This document shows, one piece after another, positions 55,461 to 64,000 of a DNA stretch of 64,000 bases. Source of the DNA: Runella sp. MFBS21. GTDB taxonomy: Bacteria > Bacteroidota > Bacteroidia > Cytophagales > Spirosomataceae. The stretch is taken from the NCBI RefSeq assembly GCF_029433105.1, contig NZ_JARNTW010000003.1, positions 1 to 64,000 on the forward strand. Direction: 5' to 3'. The translations under genes were made by a program, and so were the position numbers. Position 1 is the stretch's first letter. Each line of letters starts with the position of its first letter. The notes below the pieces were generated by a model, which saw only the letters and a program-made list of their open reading frames with translations, searched no databases and was not told where the DNA came from.

Positions 55461-58403
55461 ATGAAAACTTTTGTATTCTTTGCGCTGTCCATGACCGCGC
55501 TATGGTTTCAGTCTCTGGCTCAATCCAAGGCTTATGAATGGCAAACAGCCACAGCCGCAGGTTATGAATATAAGTACGTCAGCAATGACCCACTCCAAGC
55601 TCGTTTTTATACCCTTAAAAATGGCCTTACCGTCATTTTGAGTGTCAATAAAAAAGAGCCCCGTATCTTCACTTTTATCGCTACTCGTGCAGGTTCCAAC
55701 ACCGACCCGCGCACCAATACAGGCTTGGCCCACTATTTAGAGCATATGTTGTTTAAAGGGACAAATCGTTTTGGTTCATTGGACTGGGAAAAAGAAAAAC
55801 CTTTGCTTGACCAAATCGATGCTCTCTATGAGAAATACAACAAAACTACCGACACCACTGAGCGCAAAAAAATCTATGCAGAAATAGACCGCGTGTCAGG
55901 ACAAGCAGCCAAATTTGCAATAGCCAATGAATACGACAAAATGATGTCGTCCATGGGGGCGCAAGGAACCAACGCCTTCACTTCTCACGAAGTAACCGCC
56001 TACATGGAAGATCTTCCAGCCAATGCTATCGACCGCTATTTAGCCGTTCAGGCCGAACGCTTCCGTCAGCCGGTGTTACGGATTTTTCACACGGAGCTAG
56101 AAGCTGTTTATGAAGAAAAAAACCGCTCTCTCGACAATGACCCCTGGAAAGTCCAAGAGAAACTCTACGAAGCACTGTTTCCGACTCATAATTATGGACA
56201 ACAAACTACCATAGGGACTATCGAACACCTCAAAAACCCGTCGTTGGTAGAGATTCGTAATTATTATAACAATTATTATGTACCCAACAACATGGCCGTC
56301 ATTTTTGCGGGGGATTTCAACCCTGGCGAGGTCATCAAAAAAATAGATGCAGCACTGGGATACATGCAGCCTAAACCTGTCAAAGAATATAATCCTGCTC
56401 CCGAAGCTCCACTTACGAGCATCCAAGTACGTGAGGTGTACGGGCCAACTCCCGAAAACATACGTCTTGGCTTTAGATTTCCTTCCATGGTAAATGATTT
56501 AAAAGGAATGGCCGTTTCGACAATTTGTGATGAATTGATGTCAAACAGCGGAGCGGGCCTCATCGACCTCAATCTCAACAAACAACAGAAGATTTTAGGA
56601 GGTAGCTCTACTATCGATTACCTCAAAGACTATTCGGTATGGATTCTATCGGGGCGCCCTAAACAAGGACAATCTTTAGATGAAGTGAAGAATTTGTTAC
56701 TAGGAGAAGTCGAAAAGCTCAAAAAAGGAGACTTTGATGAATCGGTCATTCGCTCTATTGTAAACAACTACAAACGTAATGCTATTCAGCAGCTCGAAAG
56801 CAATTATAGCCGCGTAAGCCCCTTGCTCGAAGCATTTATTAGCTCGGGAGGGAACAATTGGCTCAACTATTCGAGCCGCTTAGACGCCATGTCGGCCGTA
56901 ACGAAAGCTGATATCATGACCTTTGCCAATACTTATTTTAAAGACAATTATGCCGTAGTTTATAAACACAAAGGCCCTGACAAAAACATTGTTAAGGTCG
57001 ACAAACCCAACATCACGCCTGTCGAGGTCAATCGCGAAGCCCAATCTCCTTTTTTACAAAAAGTCAATGCCATGCAAATGGACGAAATCAAACCCGTATG
57101 GCTCGATTATCAAAAAGATTTTAAGAAAAGTAAAATAGGAAATGCCGAAGTTTTGTATGTTCAAAATACTGATAATGAGCTTTTCCGCTTAGGATATCGC
57201 TTTCCAATGGGTACTTATCATAGTAAATTACTCCCGATTGCCACCCAATATTTACAATTCCTGAGTACCGACAAATACAATGCCGAACAAATCAGTAAGG
57301 AGTTTTTTAATCTAGCCTGTAATTACAGCATTTCTTCTTCTGGCGAATACACTACGGTGCGGCTCTCTGGTTTGCAGGAAAATTTTTCTAAGGGAGTAAA
57401 ATTATTAGAACATCTTATCCGAAATTGTAAATCTAATGACGAGGCACTCGAACAACTAAAAGGGAGATTGGCCAAAGCCCGTGCAGATGCAAAACTCAAC
57501 AAAGGTGCCATCATGCAAGGGTTGATGAGCTATGCTCAGTATGGTTCTCAAAATCCTTATAACAATCAACTGACAAATGAGGAATTAAAAAATCTTACAT
57601 CGGCACAGTTGCTTGAAGTACTACATAGCTTGTTTGATTTTCCCCACCAAATCATTTATTATGGGCCTCTATCTTTGACGGCACTTTCTCAAGAAATTAA
57701 AGTAAGCCACCCACTTGCAGCAAAATTCAAAGCGATTCCAGCAAAGAAAGATTTCAAACAACTTGACCAAACTGCCACCCAAGTGCTTTTTGCAGATTAT
57801 GACATGGTACAAGCCGAAATCTCTTGGATTCGCAATACCGCTCAGTATAATCCAGTACTTGCCCCTACTGTCGAGCTGTTCAACAACTATTTTGGCGGTG
57901 GCATGGCTTCCATTGTATTTCAAACCCTTCGCGAATCCAAAGCTTTGGCTTATTCGACTTATGGGTATTATGGTACTCCTCAGAAAAAAGGCCAAAAATA
58001 TACTCTCACAGGCTATATTGGCAGCCAAGCCGATAAGCTCAATGAGGCGATCGCGGGCATGAACGAATTGCTCAATCAACTGCCAGAATCAGAGAAATCG
58101 CTCGAAACGGCTAAAATAAACATGAAAAAAACCTTGCAAACCGACCGTATTTTGCAAGACGGCATTATCTACAATTATCTCAGTGCGCAAGAAAAAGGGA
58201 TAAGTAGCGATGAACGAAAACTCATCTATGACCAAATAGATAAGCTCACTTTCAAAGACTTAAAACAATTTGCTGATACAAATTTGGCTAACAAGCCTTA
58301 TACTTATTGTATAGTAGCCTCTGAAAAAAGAGTCAAAGAAAGCGACTTAGCCAAGTATGGTACCGTCAAAAAACTTTCTTTAGAAGAAATTTTTGGGTAT
58401 TAA
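55461..58403 (+). CDS. secreted M16 family zinc metalloprotease (pitrilysin-like)
   Basis: 980 residues from ATG 55461 (signal peptide about 1-21, ends SLAQ); a TTG extension to 55407 is rejected. Inverted zinc motif H91-x-x-E94-H95 in HYLEHMLFKG and the distal Glu in ELEAVYEEKNRSL. The domain plan is two M16 halves (the second, ~500-950, has inactive-type M16C sequence with GGMASIVFQTLRESKALAYS in part). These enzymes degrade peptides; the N-terminal signal makes this one periplasmic or outer-membrane-facing. It is preceded by a terminator-bearing leader. Confidence 0.93.
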   Translation: MKTFVFFALSMTALWFQSLAQSKAYEWQTATAAGYEYKYVSNDPLQARFYTLKNGLTVILSVNKKEPRIFTFIATRAGSNTDPRTNTGLAHYLEHMLFKGTNRFGSLDWEKEKPLLDQIDALYEKYNKTTDTTERKKIYAEIDRVSGQAAKFAIANEYDKMMSSMGAQGTNAFTSHEVTAYMEDLPANAIDRYLAVQAERFRQPVLRIFHTELEAVYEEKNRSLDNDPWKVQEKLYEALFPTHNYGQQTTIGTIEHLKNPSLVEIRNYYNNYYVPNNMAVIFAGDFNPGEVIKKIDAALGYMQPKPVKEYNPAPEAPLTSIQVREVYGPTPENIRLGFRFPSMVNDLKGMAVSTICDELMSNSGAGLIDLNLNKQQKILGGSSTIDYLKDYSVWILSGRPKQGQSLDEVKNLLLGEVEKLKKGDFDESVIRSIVNNYKRNAIQQLESNYSRVSPLLEAFISSGGNNWLNYSSRLDAMSAVTKADIMTFANTYFKDNYAVVYKHKGPDKNIVKVDKPNITPVEVNREAQSPFLQKVNAMQMDEIKPVWLDYQKDFKKSKIGNAEVLYVQNTDNELFRLGYRFPMGTYHSKLLPIATQYLQFLSTDKYNAEQISKEFFNLACNYSISSSGEYTTVRLSGLQENFSKGVKLLEHLIRNCKSNDEALEQLKGRLAKARADAKLNKGAIMQGLMSYAQYGSQNPYNNQLTNEELKNLTSAQLLEVLHSLFDFPHQIIYYGPLSLTALSQEIKVSHPLAAKFKAIPAKKDFKQLDQTATQVLFADYDMVQAEISWIRNTAQYNPVLAPTVELFNNYFGGGMASIVFQTLRESKALAYSTYGYYGTPQKKGQKYTLTGYIGSQADKLNEAIAGMNELLNQLPESEKSLETAKINMKKTLQTDRILQDGIIYNYLSAQEKGISSDERKLIYDQIDKLTFKDLKQFADTNLANKPYTYCIVASEKRVKESDLAKYGTVKKLSLEEIFGY

Positions 58404-58418
58404 AATCCGACGAAGATA

Positions 58419-58433
58419 ACGCAGGTAGGGTTT
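58419..58433 (+). repeat. half-copy of the REP-like arm
   Basis: AACGCAGGTAGGGTT differs at one base from the left arm AACGCAGGCAGGGTT of the palindrome at 58445-58476, 26 bases away. It is a direct-repeat remnant beside the RAYT gene. Confidence 0.55.
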
Positions 58434-58444
58434 TGTTTTTGGGT

Positions 58445-58476
58445 AACGCAGGCAGGGTTTGAACCCTGCCTGCGTT
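58445..58476 (-). repeat. REP-like perfect palindrome 4, 12 bases from the RAYT gene
   Basis: Arms at 58445-58459 and 58462-58476, perfect 15-base complements, loop TG, right arm AACCCTGCCTGCGTT fitting AACCCYGSCDRYGTT. It sits 12 bases past the RAYT stop (58488) and beyond the M16 protease end (58403), so it can terminate both. A half-copy lies at 58419, and a matching arm flanks the other side of the RAYT gene at 59180. Confidence 0.85.
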
Positions 58477-58487
58477 GTTGCTTGCGT

Positions 58488-59117
58488 TTATTCATACTCT
58501 GTTATCAAATGCTTTATTGCATTTTCATCTACTTGGCTTTGATGAAATAACAGATAAGCTTCTTTTCCGCCAAACCATTCTAATACATACTCTCTCTCCA
58601 ACTTTGTAGGCGCATTACTCAATACACTTCGATAAGAAGAATGAGGATAAATACTAAAATCGTTCACTAATCTGTGTTTTCTGGGATTGTGATGAATATA
58701 CCATATCAATCTTGTAAAATACGCTTCTGAATCTACCACAATCCTCCGAAAAGGCTCTTCAAAAAGCCCTCCTCTACGATTATTTATTTTATTTAGGGCT
58801 TGTGCATAGCCATTAAAAAGTTTTGAAAACTGATTGCTGATACAAAAAGAAGCGCCTCTGTCATTCATACGTCCAGAAGATTTTGTGCCCAACCTTGATA
58901 AGATTTCATCTTCAGAGCGAGTTTTTATCAAAAAATGGAAATGATTTTTCAATAAACAATAGGCATAGGTTTCGCCAATGGGTGCGATATAATACGCGTA
59001 TTTTTGAAGAAAATAGCTGTAATTATATTCTTGCTTAAAAATAGTTTCTCCATTAATACCTCGATTGTAAATATGATAATAAGTCTCAGTCTCTAACTTT
59101 GGTATATTAGCTTTCAT
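58488..59117 (-). mobile_element. REP-associated tyrosine transposase (RAYT, IS200/Y1_Tnp-like)
   Basis: 209 residues with the TnpA_REP plan: YYHIYNRGINGETIF near the start (about 13-27), the HUH metal site H59-F-H61 in NHFHFLIK, and the catalytic tyrosine region WYIHHNP (Tyr140). No transposase terminal inverted repeats or partner genes were found, as expected for RAYTs, which act on REP palindromes elsewhere. Palindrome arms of the same family flank it on both sides (58445-58476 and 59162-59194). All key residues are present, so it may be active. Confidence 0.88.
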
Positions 59118-59161
59118 GCTTTTTGACGTTAGGACGTAATCTATTTTTTACAAGTCACAAT

Positions 59162-59194
59162 GCAGGGTTCAAACCCTCAAACCCTGCCTGCGTT
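59162..59194 (-). repeat. REP-like arm and partial hairpin upstream of the RAYT gene
   Basis: AACCCTGCCTGCGTT at 59180-59194 equals the right arm of the palindrome at 58462-58476. Its partner is shortened: GCAGGGTT (59162-59169) pairs with 8 of its bases around a 10-base loop, and an extra AACCCT lies inside at 59172-59177. It is a decayed copy in the RAYT upstream region. Confidence 0.7.
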
Positions 59195-59201
59195 AATTGC
59201 G

Positions 59202-59951
59202 TTAATTCAAAACCCGTAAACCTACTTCACGATAGGGTGTCAAAATTGTATCTTTGGTTTCGTCGGTCACTAATACTTGAATCAAAGAGATAGAAGCAAA
59301 TTGTAAATATTTAGTCGTTTCTAACTTTGAAGCGTCACAAAGTAGGTAAGTTGTTTTTGACTGTCGAGACATACCCAAAGTCATTTCTGCCTCTTTTTCA
59401 CTTACTGCACTCAGACCATTAGCAACACTAATCCCTCCTACCCCCACAAAAGCTTTGTCGGCATGATAACGGTGTAGATGCTCTAATGCCACAGCTCCAT
59501 GCACCGCTTGCCGTTGTTTATCAACTTCCCCACCTACCAAATTGACTTCTATCTCCGTATTCATTAATTCATAAACTACCGGAAGAGAATTAGTAATGAC
59601 TTTTATTCTTTTGTGCTTGATAAAATCACAAAGCTTAAAAACTGTACTACCACAATCCATAAAAATGACATCCCCTTCTTGAATTTCGGCTGCCGCCAAT
59701 CGACATATCTGCTCCTTTTGAGAAGCATTCATGTTTGATTTTTGGACAAAGCTCACGGGCTGATTTACCAAACTCAACTTCATAGCCCCTCCATGCGTGC
59801 GAAAAAGAAGCCCATCAGCTGCCATTGTTCCCAAATCGCGTCTTACCGTAATCTCCGAAGTATCAAGCTGTTGAGCCAATTCTTTTACTTCGGCTTCTCC
59901 TTTTTCTTCCAGTATTTTTAAAATGATTTGTTTTCTACTTTGATAACTCAT
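59202..59951 (-). CDS. DeoR/GlpR family transcriptional regulator
   Basis: 249 residues from ATG 59951; a longer frame starting at 59990 is rejected because it would run into the operator region. N-terminal [23 protein letters not shown] (about 9-28) then [19 protein letters not shown], the DeoR signature. C-terminal sugar-phosphate sensor domain with [22 protein letters not shown] and a KAFVGVGGI block. Members repress sugar or amino-sugar genes. It faces the Nudix gene across a 64-base region with four TCAAA repeats at 10-bp spacing, probably its operator. Confidence 0.9.
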   Translation of the reverse strand: MSYQSRKQIILKILEEKGEAEVKELAQQLDTSEITVRRDLGTMAADGLLFRTHGGAMKLSLVNQPVSFVQKSNMNASQKEQICRLAAAEIQEGDVIFMDCGSTVFKLCDFIKHKRIKVITNSLPVVYELMNTEIEVNLVGGEVDKQRQAVHGAVALEHLHRYHADKAFVGVGGISVANGLSAVSEKEAEMTLGMSRQSKTTYLLCDASKLETTKYLQFASISLIQVLVTDETKDTILTPYREVGLRVLN

Positions 59952-59968
59952 CTCATTTGCTTTATTTT

Positions 59969-60011
59969 GTTCAAAAATAATCAAAAACAATCAAATTCGT
60001 TCAAAAATAAT
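59969..60011. promoter_or_regulatory. phased TCAAA operator-like array between DeoR and Nudix genes
   Basis: TCAAA occurs at 59971, 59981, 59991 and 60001, exactly 10 bp apart; three copies extend as TCAAAAA. The longer GTTCAAAAATAAT appears twice (59969-59981 and 59999-60011), 30 bp apart. The whole divergent gap is only 64 bases, so the array must overlap the promoters. It fits tandem DeoR-type operators, or A-tract bending, or both. Confidence 0.65.
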
Positions 60012-60015
60012 AATC

Positions 60016-60648
60016 ATGAATAATTCTTCTGTCAAAATCATTGAAGAAAAGCTACTTTCCGACAACTGGTATATCCTCAAAAAAATCACTTTTGACTATC
60101 AAAATCCATCAGGTAAATGGTCGCGCCAATCACGAGAGGCCTACGACCGTGGCAATGGTTCTACTATTTTACTTTACAACAAAGCCCAAAAAACAGTCAT
60201 CTTAACTCGCCAATTTAGAATGCCGACTTACGTAAATGGCAATCCTACCGGAATGCTTATCGAAACTTGTGCTGGTCTTCTGGACAAAGATAATGCGGAA
60301 GATTGTATCAGACGGGAAACGGAAGAAGAAACGGGCTATCGAGTAACTGACGTTCAGAAAGTTTTTGAAGCTTATATGTCGCCTGGTTCGGTGACCGAAA
60401 TCCTTTATTTTTTTGTAGCCGAATACCACAAAACCATGAAAGTGAACGAAGGCGGTGGCGCCGAACATGAAAACGAGAACATTGAAGTTTTAGAAATTCC
60501 TTTTCAAGAAGCTCTTTCGATGATACAAACGGGTGAAATCAAAGATGGTAAAACCATCATGCTACTCCAATATGCCCAGCTTCATCAGTTATTTAATCTT
60601 CAACAGGGCGATGATAAAGCGCAAGTCCCGCAATTGGGGTTTCCATAA
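60016..60648 (+). CDS. Nudix hydrolase, GDP-mannose pyrophosphatase (NudK)-like
   Basis: 210 residues. Nudix box at about residue 88-110: G-L-L-D-K-D then [14 protein letters not shown], giving the R-E-x-x-E-E-x-G core. The overall plan (N-terminal beta-domain with [12 protein letters not shown] and C-terminal [13 protein letters not shown]) resembles NudK/ADP-sugar pyrophosphatases, which hydrolyse nucleoside diphosphate sugars to a sugar phosphate and NMP. It is divergent from the DeoR gene and its 3' end overlaps the convergent kinase gene by 56 bases. Confidence 0.88.
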   Translation: MNNSSVKIIEEKLLSDNWYILKKITFDYQNPSGKWSRQSREAYDRGNGSTILLYNKAQKTVILTRQFRMPTYVNGNPTGMLIETCAGLLDKDNAEDCIRRETEEETGYRVTDVQKVFEAYMSPGSVTEILYFFVAEYHKTMKVNEGGGAEHENENIEVLEIPFQEALSMIQTGEIKDGKTIMLLQYAQLHQLFNLQQGDDKAQVPQLGFP

Positions 60649-61441
60649 CATGTCCTATCGTTATGCCTTTTTCGGCAGCAGCCCTGCGCAAAATGTCGTT
60701 GTAATAAAACGCCACCGAACCCACAAAATGCACTTTATATTGCTGGTGATTAGGGAGCTTACAAACGTACTTGGTTAAAAATTCGAGGAAGGCATCATAA
60801 GCCAATTGATAAGTAAAAGGCTGGGAGCGATTATCGAAAACAAATTTTGAGAAACTTGCAAAATAACGATTAGGAAACGGCTTTTGATAGGCATTCTCTA
60901 AAACAATCTCGCGAGTAAGACCATAACGTTTGGCAAATTTTTCGGCTAATTCTTCGGGCATTTCTTTTTGTAAAAAAGCCACTACCACTTTTTTCCCAAG
61001 ATAGCCGCCGCTCCCTTCATCCCCTAGCCAAAAACCAAGCGAAGGGATTTTGTCAGCAATAGAGTGACCGTCGTAAAGGCAATTGTTAGAACCCGTCCCC
61101 AAAATACACGCAATGCCCGCTTCATGCCCACACAATCCGCGAGCTGCTCCAAGCATATCGCTATCGACTTCAATCGTGTACGCCGAGGGAAAAACAGCCT
61201 GTAAACCTCTACGAACGATATTGCAAGGTTCTTCACCGGCACAACCCGTTCCATAAAAATAGATTTCGTTGACAATATCGCTCACCGACGGCAACAAGTG
61301 TTGGGTTAATTCTTGGGCGATAGACTCAGAAGTTTGGTAGTAGGGACTCAGCCCAATCGTTTTGGCCTGTTGGATATTTCCGTCGGTATCAATGATGCGC
61401 CAATCAGTCTTAGTAGCGCCGCTGTCTGCAATCAGTATCAT
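60593..61441 (-). CDS. N-acetylglucosamine kinase-like protein (BadF/BadG/BcrA/BcrD ATPase family)
   Basis: 282 residues. ASKHA fold motifs: phosphate 1 loop [10 protein letters not shown] (about 5-14), adenosine/phosphate 2 loop LGTGSNN, and [10 protein letters not shown]; family end PIAGLALY. BcrAD/BadFG-type GlcNAc kinases use ATP to phosphorylate GlcNAc. The 3' end overlaps the Nudix gene's 3' end on the other strand by 56 bases. With the DeoR regulator and NudK-like gene it suggests an amino-sugar or nucleotide-sugar theme, which is inference. Confidence 0.87.
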   Translation of the reverse strand: MILIADSGATKTDWRIIDTDGNIQQAKTIGLSPYYQTSESIAQELTQHLLPSVSDIVNEIYFYGTGCAGEEPCNIVRRGLQAVFPSAYTIEVDSDMLGAARGLCGHEAGIACILGTGSNNCLYDGHSIADKIPSLGFWLGDEGSGGYLGKKVVVAFLQKEMPEELAEKFAKRYGLTREIVLENAYQKPFPNRYFASFSKFVFDNRSQPFTYQLAYDAFLEFLTKYVCKLPNHQQYKVHFVGSVAFYYNDILRRAAAEKGITIGHVMETPIAGLALYHRPVED

Positions 61442-61458
61442 AAAAAGGATATTTGGTA

Positions 61459-62331
61459 CTAACTAGGTGGCAAAAATGCTGATTTTTTCGTTGAAAAACG
61501 CCATTTTTTAGCATTCTCAATGTTGATTTGTGTCAAATCCCTAAATACCATACGGTTTCGAAAAATCCATTTGCGGGATAGTCGAAGCGCTAGTATATTT
61601 TTGAGAATACCTAATACGGGAAATATCCCCCACCGAAAATGTTCTTTTAAGGTTGTCAAAGTCGCAAGAAGTACTTGCTTGCGTCGGTGAGATGATATGC
61701 TTTTTTCGTCAAACTCATAAAATAAGAGATACTCAGGTAAATTGGCCACCTTCCAATGTTTGATTACTTGAAAGTAAAAAGCTAAATCCTCCCCTACTCT
61801 AAAACGCTCGTCGTATCCTTTTACCTTGTCCAATACTTGTGTTCGAAACATGATAGAGGGATGCATAAAAGGACAGGACCAGTATATTTTTTGGCGAATT
61901 TCGGTATCTTTAGTAGGCAGTGTACATACAAAAAGTCCTTCGCCTTTTTTGTCTACATACACTCCCCATGTACCTACCAACCCTATTTTGGGATGTTGTA
62001 CCAAAAAAGCCCATTGCTTCTCAAATCGCTGTTTTCCGCAAGTATCACCACAATCCAACCTTGCGACAAAAAGGTACCCTTGCTGTCGAATCCAAATGAG
62101 GCCATGATTAATAGCTTTACAAATCCCCTGATTAACAGTCAAGTACAAAAAATAAATGTCTCCTCGAAAATTTTTCGATTGTCGGACTAAAGCTTCATTT
62201 ATCTTTTCATCACTCCCGTCATCTACCACTAGTACATCTACCTTCTCCGTATTTCCAATGCTCGCAATTGATTTTTGAAGGCCCTCTAAATCATTGAAAT
62301 GTGGAAGTAAAATACAAATTTGGGGTTTCAT
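61459..62331 (-). CDS. family 2 glycosyltransferase
   Basis: 290 residues from ATG 62331 (a start 4 codons upstream also fits). GT2 signs: ILLPHFNDLEGLQKSI at the start, DVLVVDDGSDE (first Asp pair), ARLDCGD (second D-x-D-like), MHPSIMFR, and GEDLAFYFQVIKH (ED base). The C-terminal ~70 residues are basic and hydrophobic (ILALRLSRKWIFRNR) and may attach to the membrane. It transfers a sugar from a nucleotide donor, target unknown. 17 bases upstream of the kinase gene, so probably one transcript with it. Confidence 0.85.
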   Translation of the reverse strand: MKPQICILLPHFNDLEGLQKSIASIGNTEKVDVLVVDDGSDEKINEALVRQSKNFRGDIYFLYLTVNQGICKAINHGLIWIRQQGYLFVARLDCGDTCGKQRFEKQWAFLVQHPKIGLVGTWGVYVDKKGEGLFVCTLPTKDTEIRQKIYWSCPFMHPSIMFRTQVLDKVKGYDERFRVGEDLAFYFQVIKHWKVANLPEYLLFYEFDEKSISSHRRKQVLLATLTTLKEHFRWGIFPVLGILKNILALRLSRKWIFRNRMVFRDLTQINIENAKKWRFSTKKSAFLPPS

Positions 62332-62541
62332 ATTTTTATTCAAATTTTAAGTATATAAAATCTAAAGATTTAGTATATAATTTTAAAACAGTTGATTATC
62401 CTCAAGAAAATACAGCGTTGTTTTGCCTTAGATTTATTGCTTTTAGACGCTTAAATCTTAGAAAGGAACTTAATCCCCCAAATAATTGTGCAGAAGAATG
62501 TAAGTCGAAAGCTTACCTTTGCATTGTTTTTTTGAACTCCT

Positions 62542-63258
62542 ATGAACATACTTACCGCTCATAAAGTACATTTCGAAGATTTAGGATTGATTGATTACCA
62601 GCAAGCTTGGGATTATCAAGAAAAACTATTGGCCGAAAATGTGGCGATTAAAAGCCAAAATCGTCAATTACCTCTTGACTCTCAAAAGAGTACGGCCAAT
62701 TACCTACTTTTTTGTCAACACCCTCACGTCTATACTTTAGGCAAAAGTGGTCATCTCGAAAATCTGCTTTTGACCGAAACCCAACTCCAGGATGTAGGTG
62801 CTACTTTCCACAAAATCAACCGAGGAGGAGATATTACTTATCATGGGCCGGGGCAATTGGTAGGCTATCCTATCTTAGATTTGGAACATTTTTTTACAGA
62901 TATTCACCGCTACATGCGCACCTTGGAAGAGGCTATCATTTTGACTTGTGCCGACTACGGCCTCTCAGCAGGGCGTATTGAGGGACTCACGGGCGTTTGG
63001 CTCGATTTTGAAACCCAACAAAACCCCCGCAAAATATGTGCCTTGGGCGTAAAATGTAGCCGATGGATTACGATGCACGGATTTGCCTTTAATGTCAACA
63101 CTGATTTAGCTTATTTTGGGCATATTGTACCTTGCGGGATTTCAGACAAGGCCGTTACCTCCCTCCAACAAGAATTGGGGCGCGAACTGCCAATGGATGA
63201 AGTAGCCCAACAACTCAAAGGGCATCTCGCGAATTTGTTTGAGATGGAGTGGGCTTAA
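62542..63258 (+). CDS. lipB: lipoyl(octanoyl) transferase
   Basis: 238 residues. LipB motifs in order: FCQHPHVYTLGKSG (about 54-67), NRGGDITYHGPGQLVGYPI (about 93-111), then CALGVKCSRWITMHGFAFN (catalytic Lys in the GVK part), and HIVPCGISDKAVTSL with the catalytic Cys in PCGI. It moves octanoyl from ACP to lipoate-dependent enzymes, the first step of lipoate synthesis. It starts ~210 bases from the divergent glycosyltransferase start and is followed by recQ. Confidence 0.95.
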   Translation: MNILTAHKVHFEDLGLIDYQQAWDYQEKLLAENVAIKSQNRQLPLDSQKSTANYLLFCQHPHVYTLGKSGHLENLLLTETQLQDVGATFHKINRGGDITYHGPGQLVGYPILDLEHFFTDIHRYMRTLEEAIILTCADYGLSAGRIEGLTGVWLDFETQQNPRKICALGVKCSRWITMHGFAFNVNTDLAYFGHIVPCGISDKAVTSLQQELGRELPMDEVAQQLKGHLANLFEMEWA

Positions 63259-63338
63259 TATATTATTATTCTAATAATGTCATGGCCAATTGTTTCGCAG
63301 CACTATACTAACTTTGCGCTCCATTTTGATACGCGTCC

Positions 63339-64000
63339 ATGATTCACGACATTCTCAAGAAATACTGGAATTACGATACTTTTCGGCCTTTACAACAAAA
63401 CATCATCGAAGCAGTGTTGGCGGGGCAAGATACTTTGGCTTTGCTGCCCACGGGAGGCGGAAAGTCGTTGTGCTTTCAGGTGCCGGCTTTGGCCCAGGAA
63501 GGCGTTTGCATCGTAGTAACGCCGCTCATTGCCCTCATGAAAGACCAAGTAGAGCAGCTCCGCCGCCGCCGAATCATGGCAGCCGCCATCTACTCTGGCA
63601 TGAATTGGCACGAAATCGACATCGTACTCGACAACTGCATCCACGGCACTACCAAGTTTTTGTATGTATCGCCCGAGCGGCTCCGCACCGATATTTTTTT
63701 GGCGAGGGTCAAACAAATGAAGGTCTGTCTTCTGGCCATCGACGAAGCCCACTGTATTTCGCAATGGGGCTATGATTTTCGTCCTGCTTACTTGCAGATT
63801 GCCGAGTTTCGAAAACTCATTCCCAACGTTCCCCTTATTGCCCTCACGGCTTCGGCCACCGAGCCAGTAAAGATGGATATATGTCAAAAGCTCGAAATGA
63901 GCCAACCCGCTATTTTTCAGGCTACTTTTGCGCGTTCTAACTTATCTTATTCTGCTTTTTTTGAAGAAAATAAAGAAGCACGGCTTCTCAAAATCCTCCA
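63339..64000 (+). CDS. recQ: ATP-dependent DNA helicase RecQ (partial, cut by window end)
   Basis: ATG at 63339, open through the window end, 220 codons visible. RecQ helicase motifs: Q-motif area with YWNYDTFRPLQQNII, Walker A LLPTGGGKSLCF (about 36-47), motif Ia TPLIALMKDQ, DEAH box at 135-138 in LAIDEAHCISQWGYDFRP (the aromatic-rich RecQ loop SQWGYDFRP), and motif III ALTASAT. The rest of the helicase, RQC and HRDC regions lie outside. It unwinds 3'-tailed DNA in recombination and repair. Confidence 0.92.
   Translation, partial: MIHDILKKYWNYDTFRPLQQNIIEAVLAGQDTLALLPTGGGKSLCFQVPALAQEGVCIVVTPLIALMKDQVEQLRRRRIMAAAIYSGMNWHEIDIVLDNCIHGTTKFLYVSPERLRTDIFLARVKQMKVCLLAIDEAHCISQWGYDFRPAYLQIAEFRKLIPNVPLIALTASATEPVKMDICQKLEMSQPAIFQATFARSNLSYSAFFEENKEARLLKIL

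Noticed and set aside
58403-59202. Complete insertion sequence with its own terminal repeats around the RAYT gene
   Set aside because: The flanking palindromes are members of a family found at other sites with no transposase, so they look like REP elements rather than IS ends. No target-site duplication was seen.

Overview
The window reads as chromosomal DNA of a member of the Bacteroidota, most likely order Cytophagales (Spirosomataceae/Cytophagaceae type). The grounds are two SusC/SusD pairs, ECF sigma/FecR regulation, type IX secretion (T9SS) sorting domains of both classes, Bacteroidota-style promoter elements (TAnnTTTG), no clear Shine-Dalgarno sequences, and a GC content that looks to be in the low 40s percent. 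I could not compute composition or search databases, so the placement is by family recognition only. No rRNA, tRNA, CRISPR array or prophage was seen. The last gene (recQ) runs off the right edge.

Layout. 1-5.0 kb: a possible recombinase tail at the left edge, a lipoprotein esterase, a T9SS type B secreted protein and rlmD; behind rlmD lies a second, diverged copy of its own last ~35 codons. 5.0-17.7 kb: a nutrient-uptake locus read leftward, made of ECF sigma factor, FecR anti-sigma, SusC with an STN signalling domain, SusD and two related secreted proteins of unknown function, with a fused GDPD-GH16 enzyme upstream. 18.0-23.2 kb: a 2-oxoacid:ferredoxin oxidoreductase module (FAD/Fe-S protein, alpha/gamma subunit, beta subunit) with a 59-codon membrane-protein gene between the last two. 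23.2-29.4 kb: small lipoprotein, alkaline-phosphatase-superfamily enzyme, ppk1, gyrB. 29.5-41.7 kb: a large FG-GAP/ASPIC lipoprotein, an SDR, a DUF5107-TPR protein, and a second SusCD pair. 41.8-50.6 kb: housekeeping genes (M19 peptidase, alanine dehydrogenase, tsaE, SGNH-like membrane protein, Gfo/Idh/MocA oxidoreductase, SDR, sterol desaturase-like protein, DUF3050). 50.6-54.6 kb: a second ECF sigma unit with an anti-sigma/outer-membrane-barrel fusion and a broken T9SS gene, then a PepSY-like lipoprotein. 54.7-64 kb: RRM protein, M16 protease, a REP-associated transposase (RAYT), a DeoR regulator facing a Nudix hydrolase, an N-acetylglucosamine-kinase-like protein, a glycosyltransferase, lipB and recQ.

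Most interesting: (i) four perfect palindromes with the same 15-base arm pattern AACCCYGSCDRYGTT sit at gene ends, one of them next to the RAYT gene, so the window appears to hold a REP/RAYT system; (ii) the duplicated rlmD tail has mostly synonymous changes, pointing to gene replacement rather than a fresh duplication; (iii) the DeoR/Nudix promoter holds TCAAA repeated four times at exactly 10-bp spacing; (iv) the sigma/FecR SusCD locus encodes a two-member secreted family in which one protein carries its C-terminal module twice; (v) hairpin-rich leaders at several sites may be attenuators or small RNAs.
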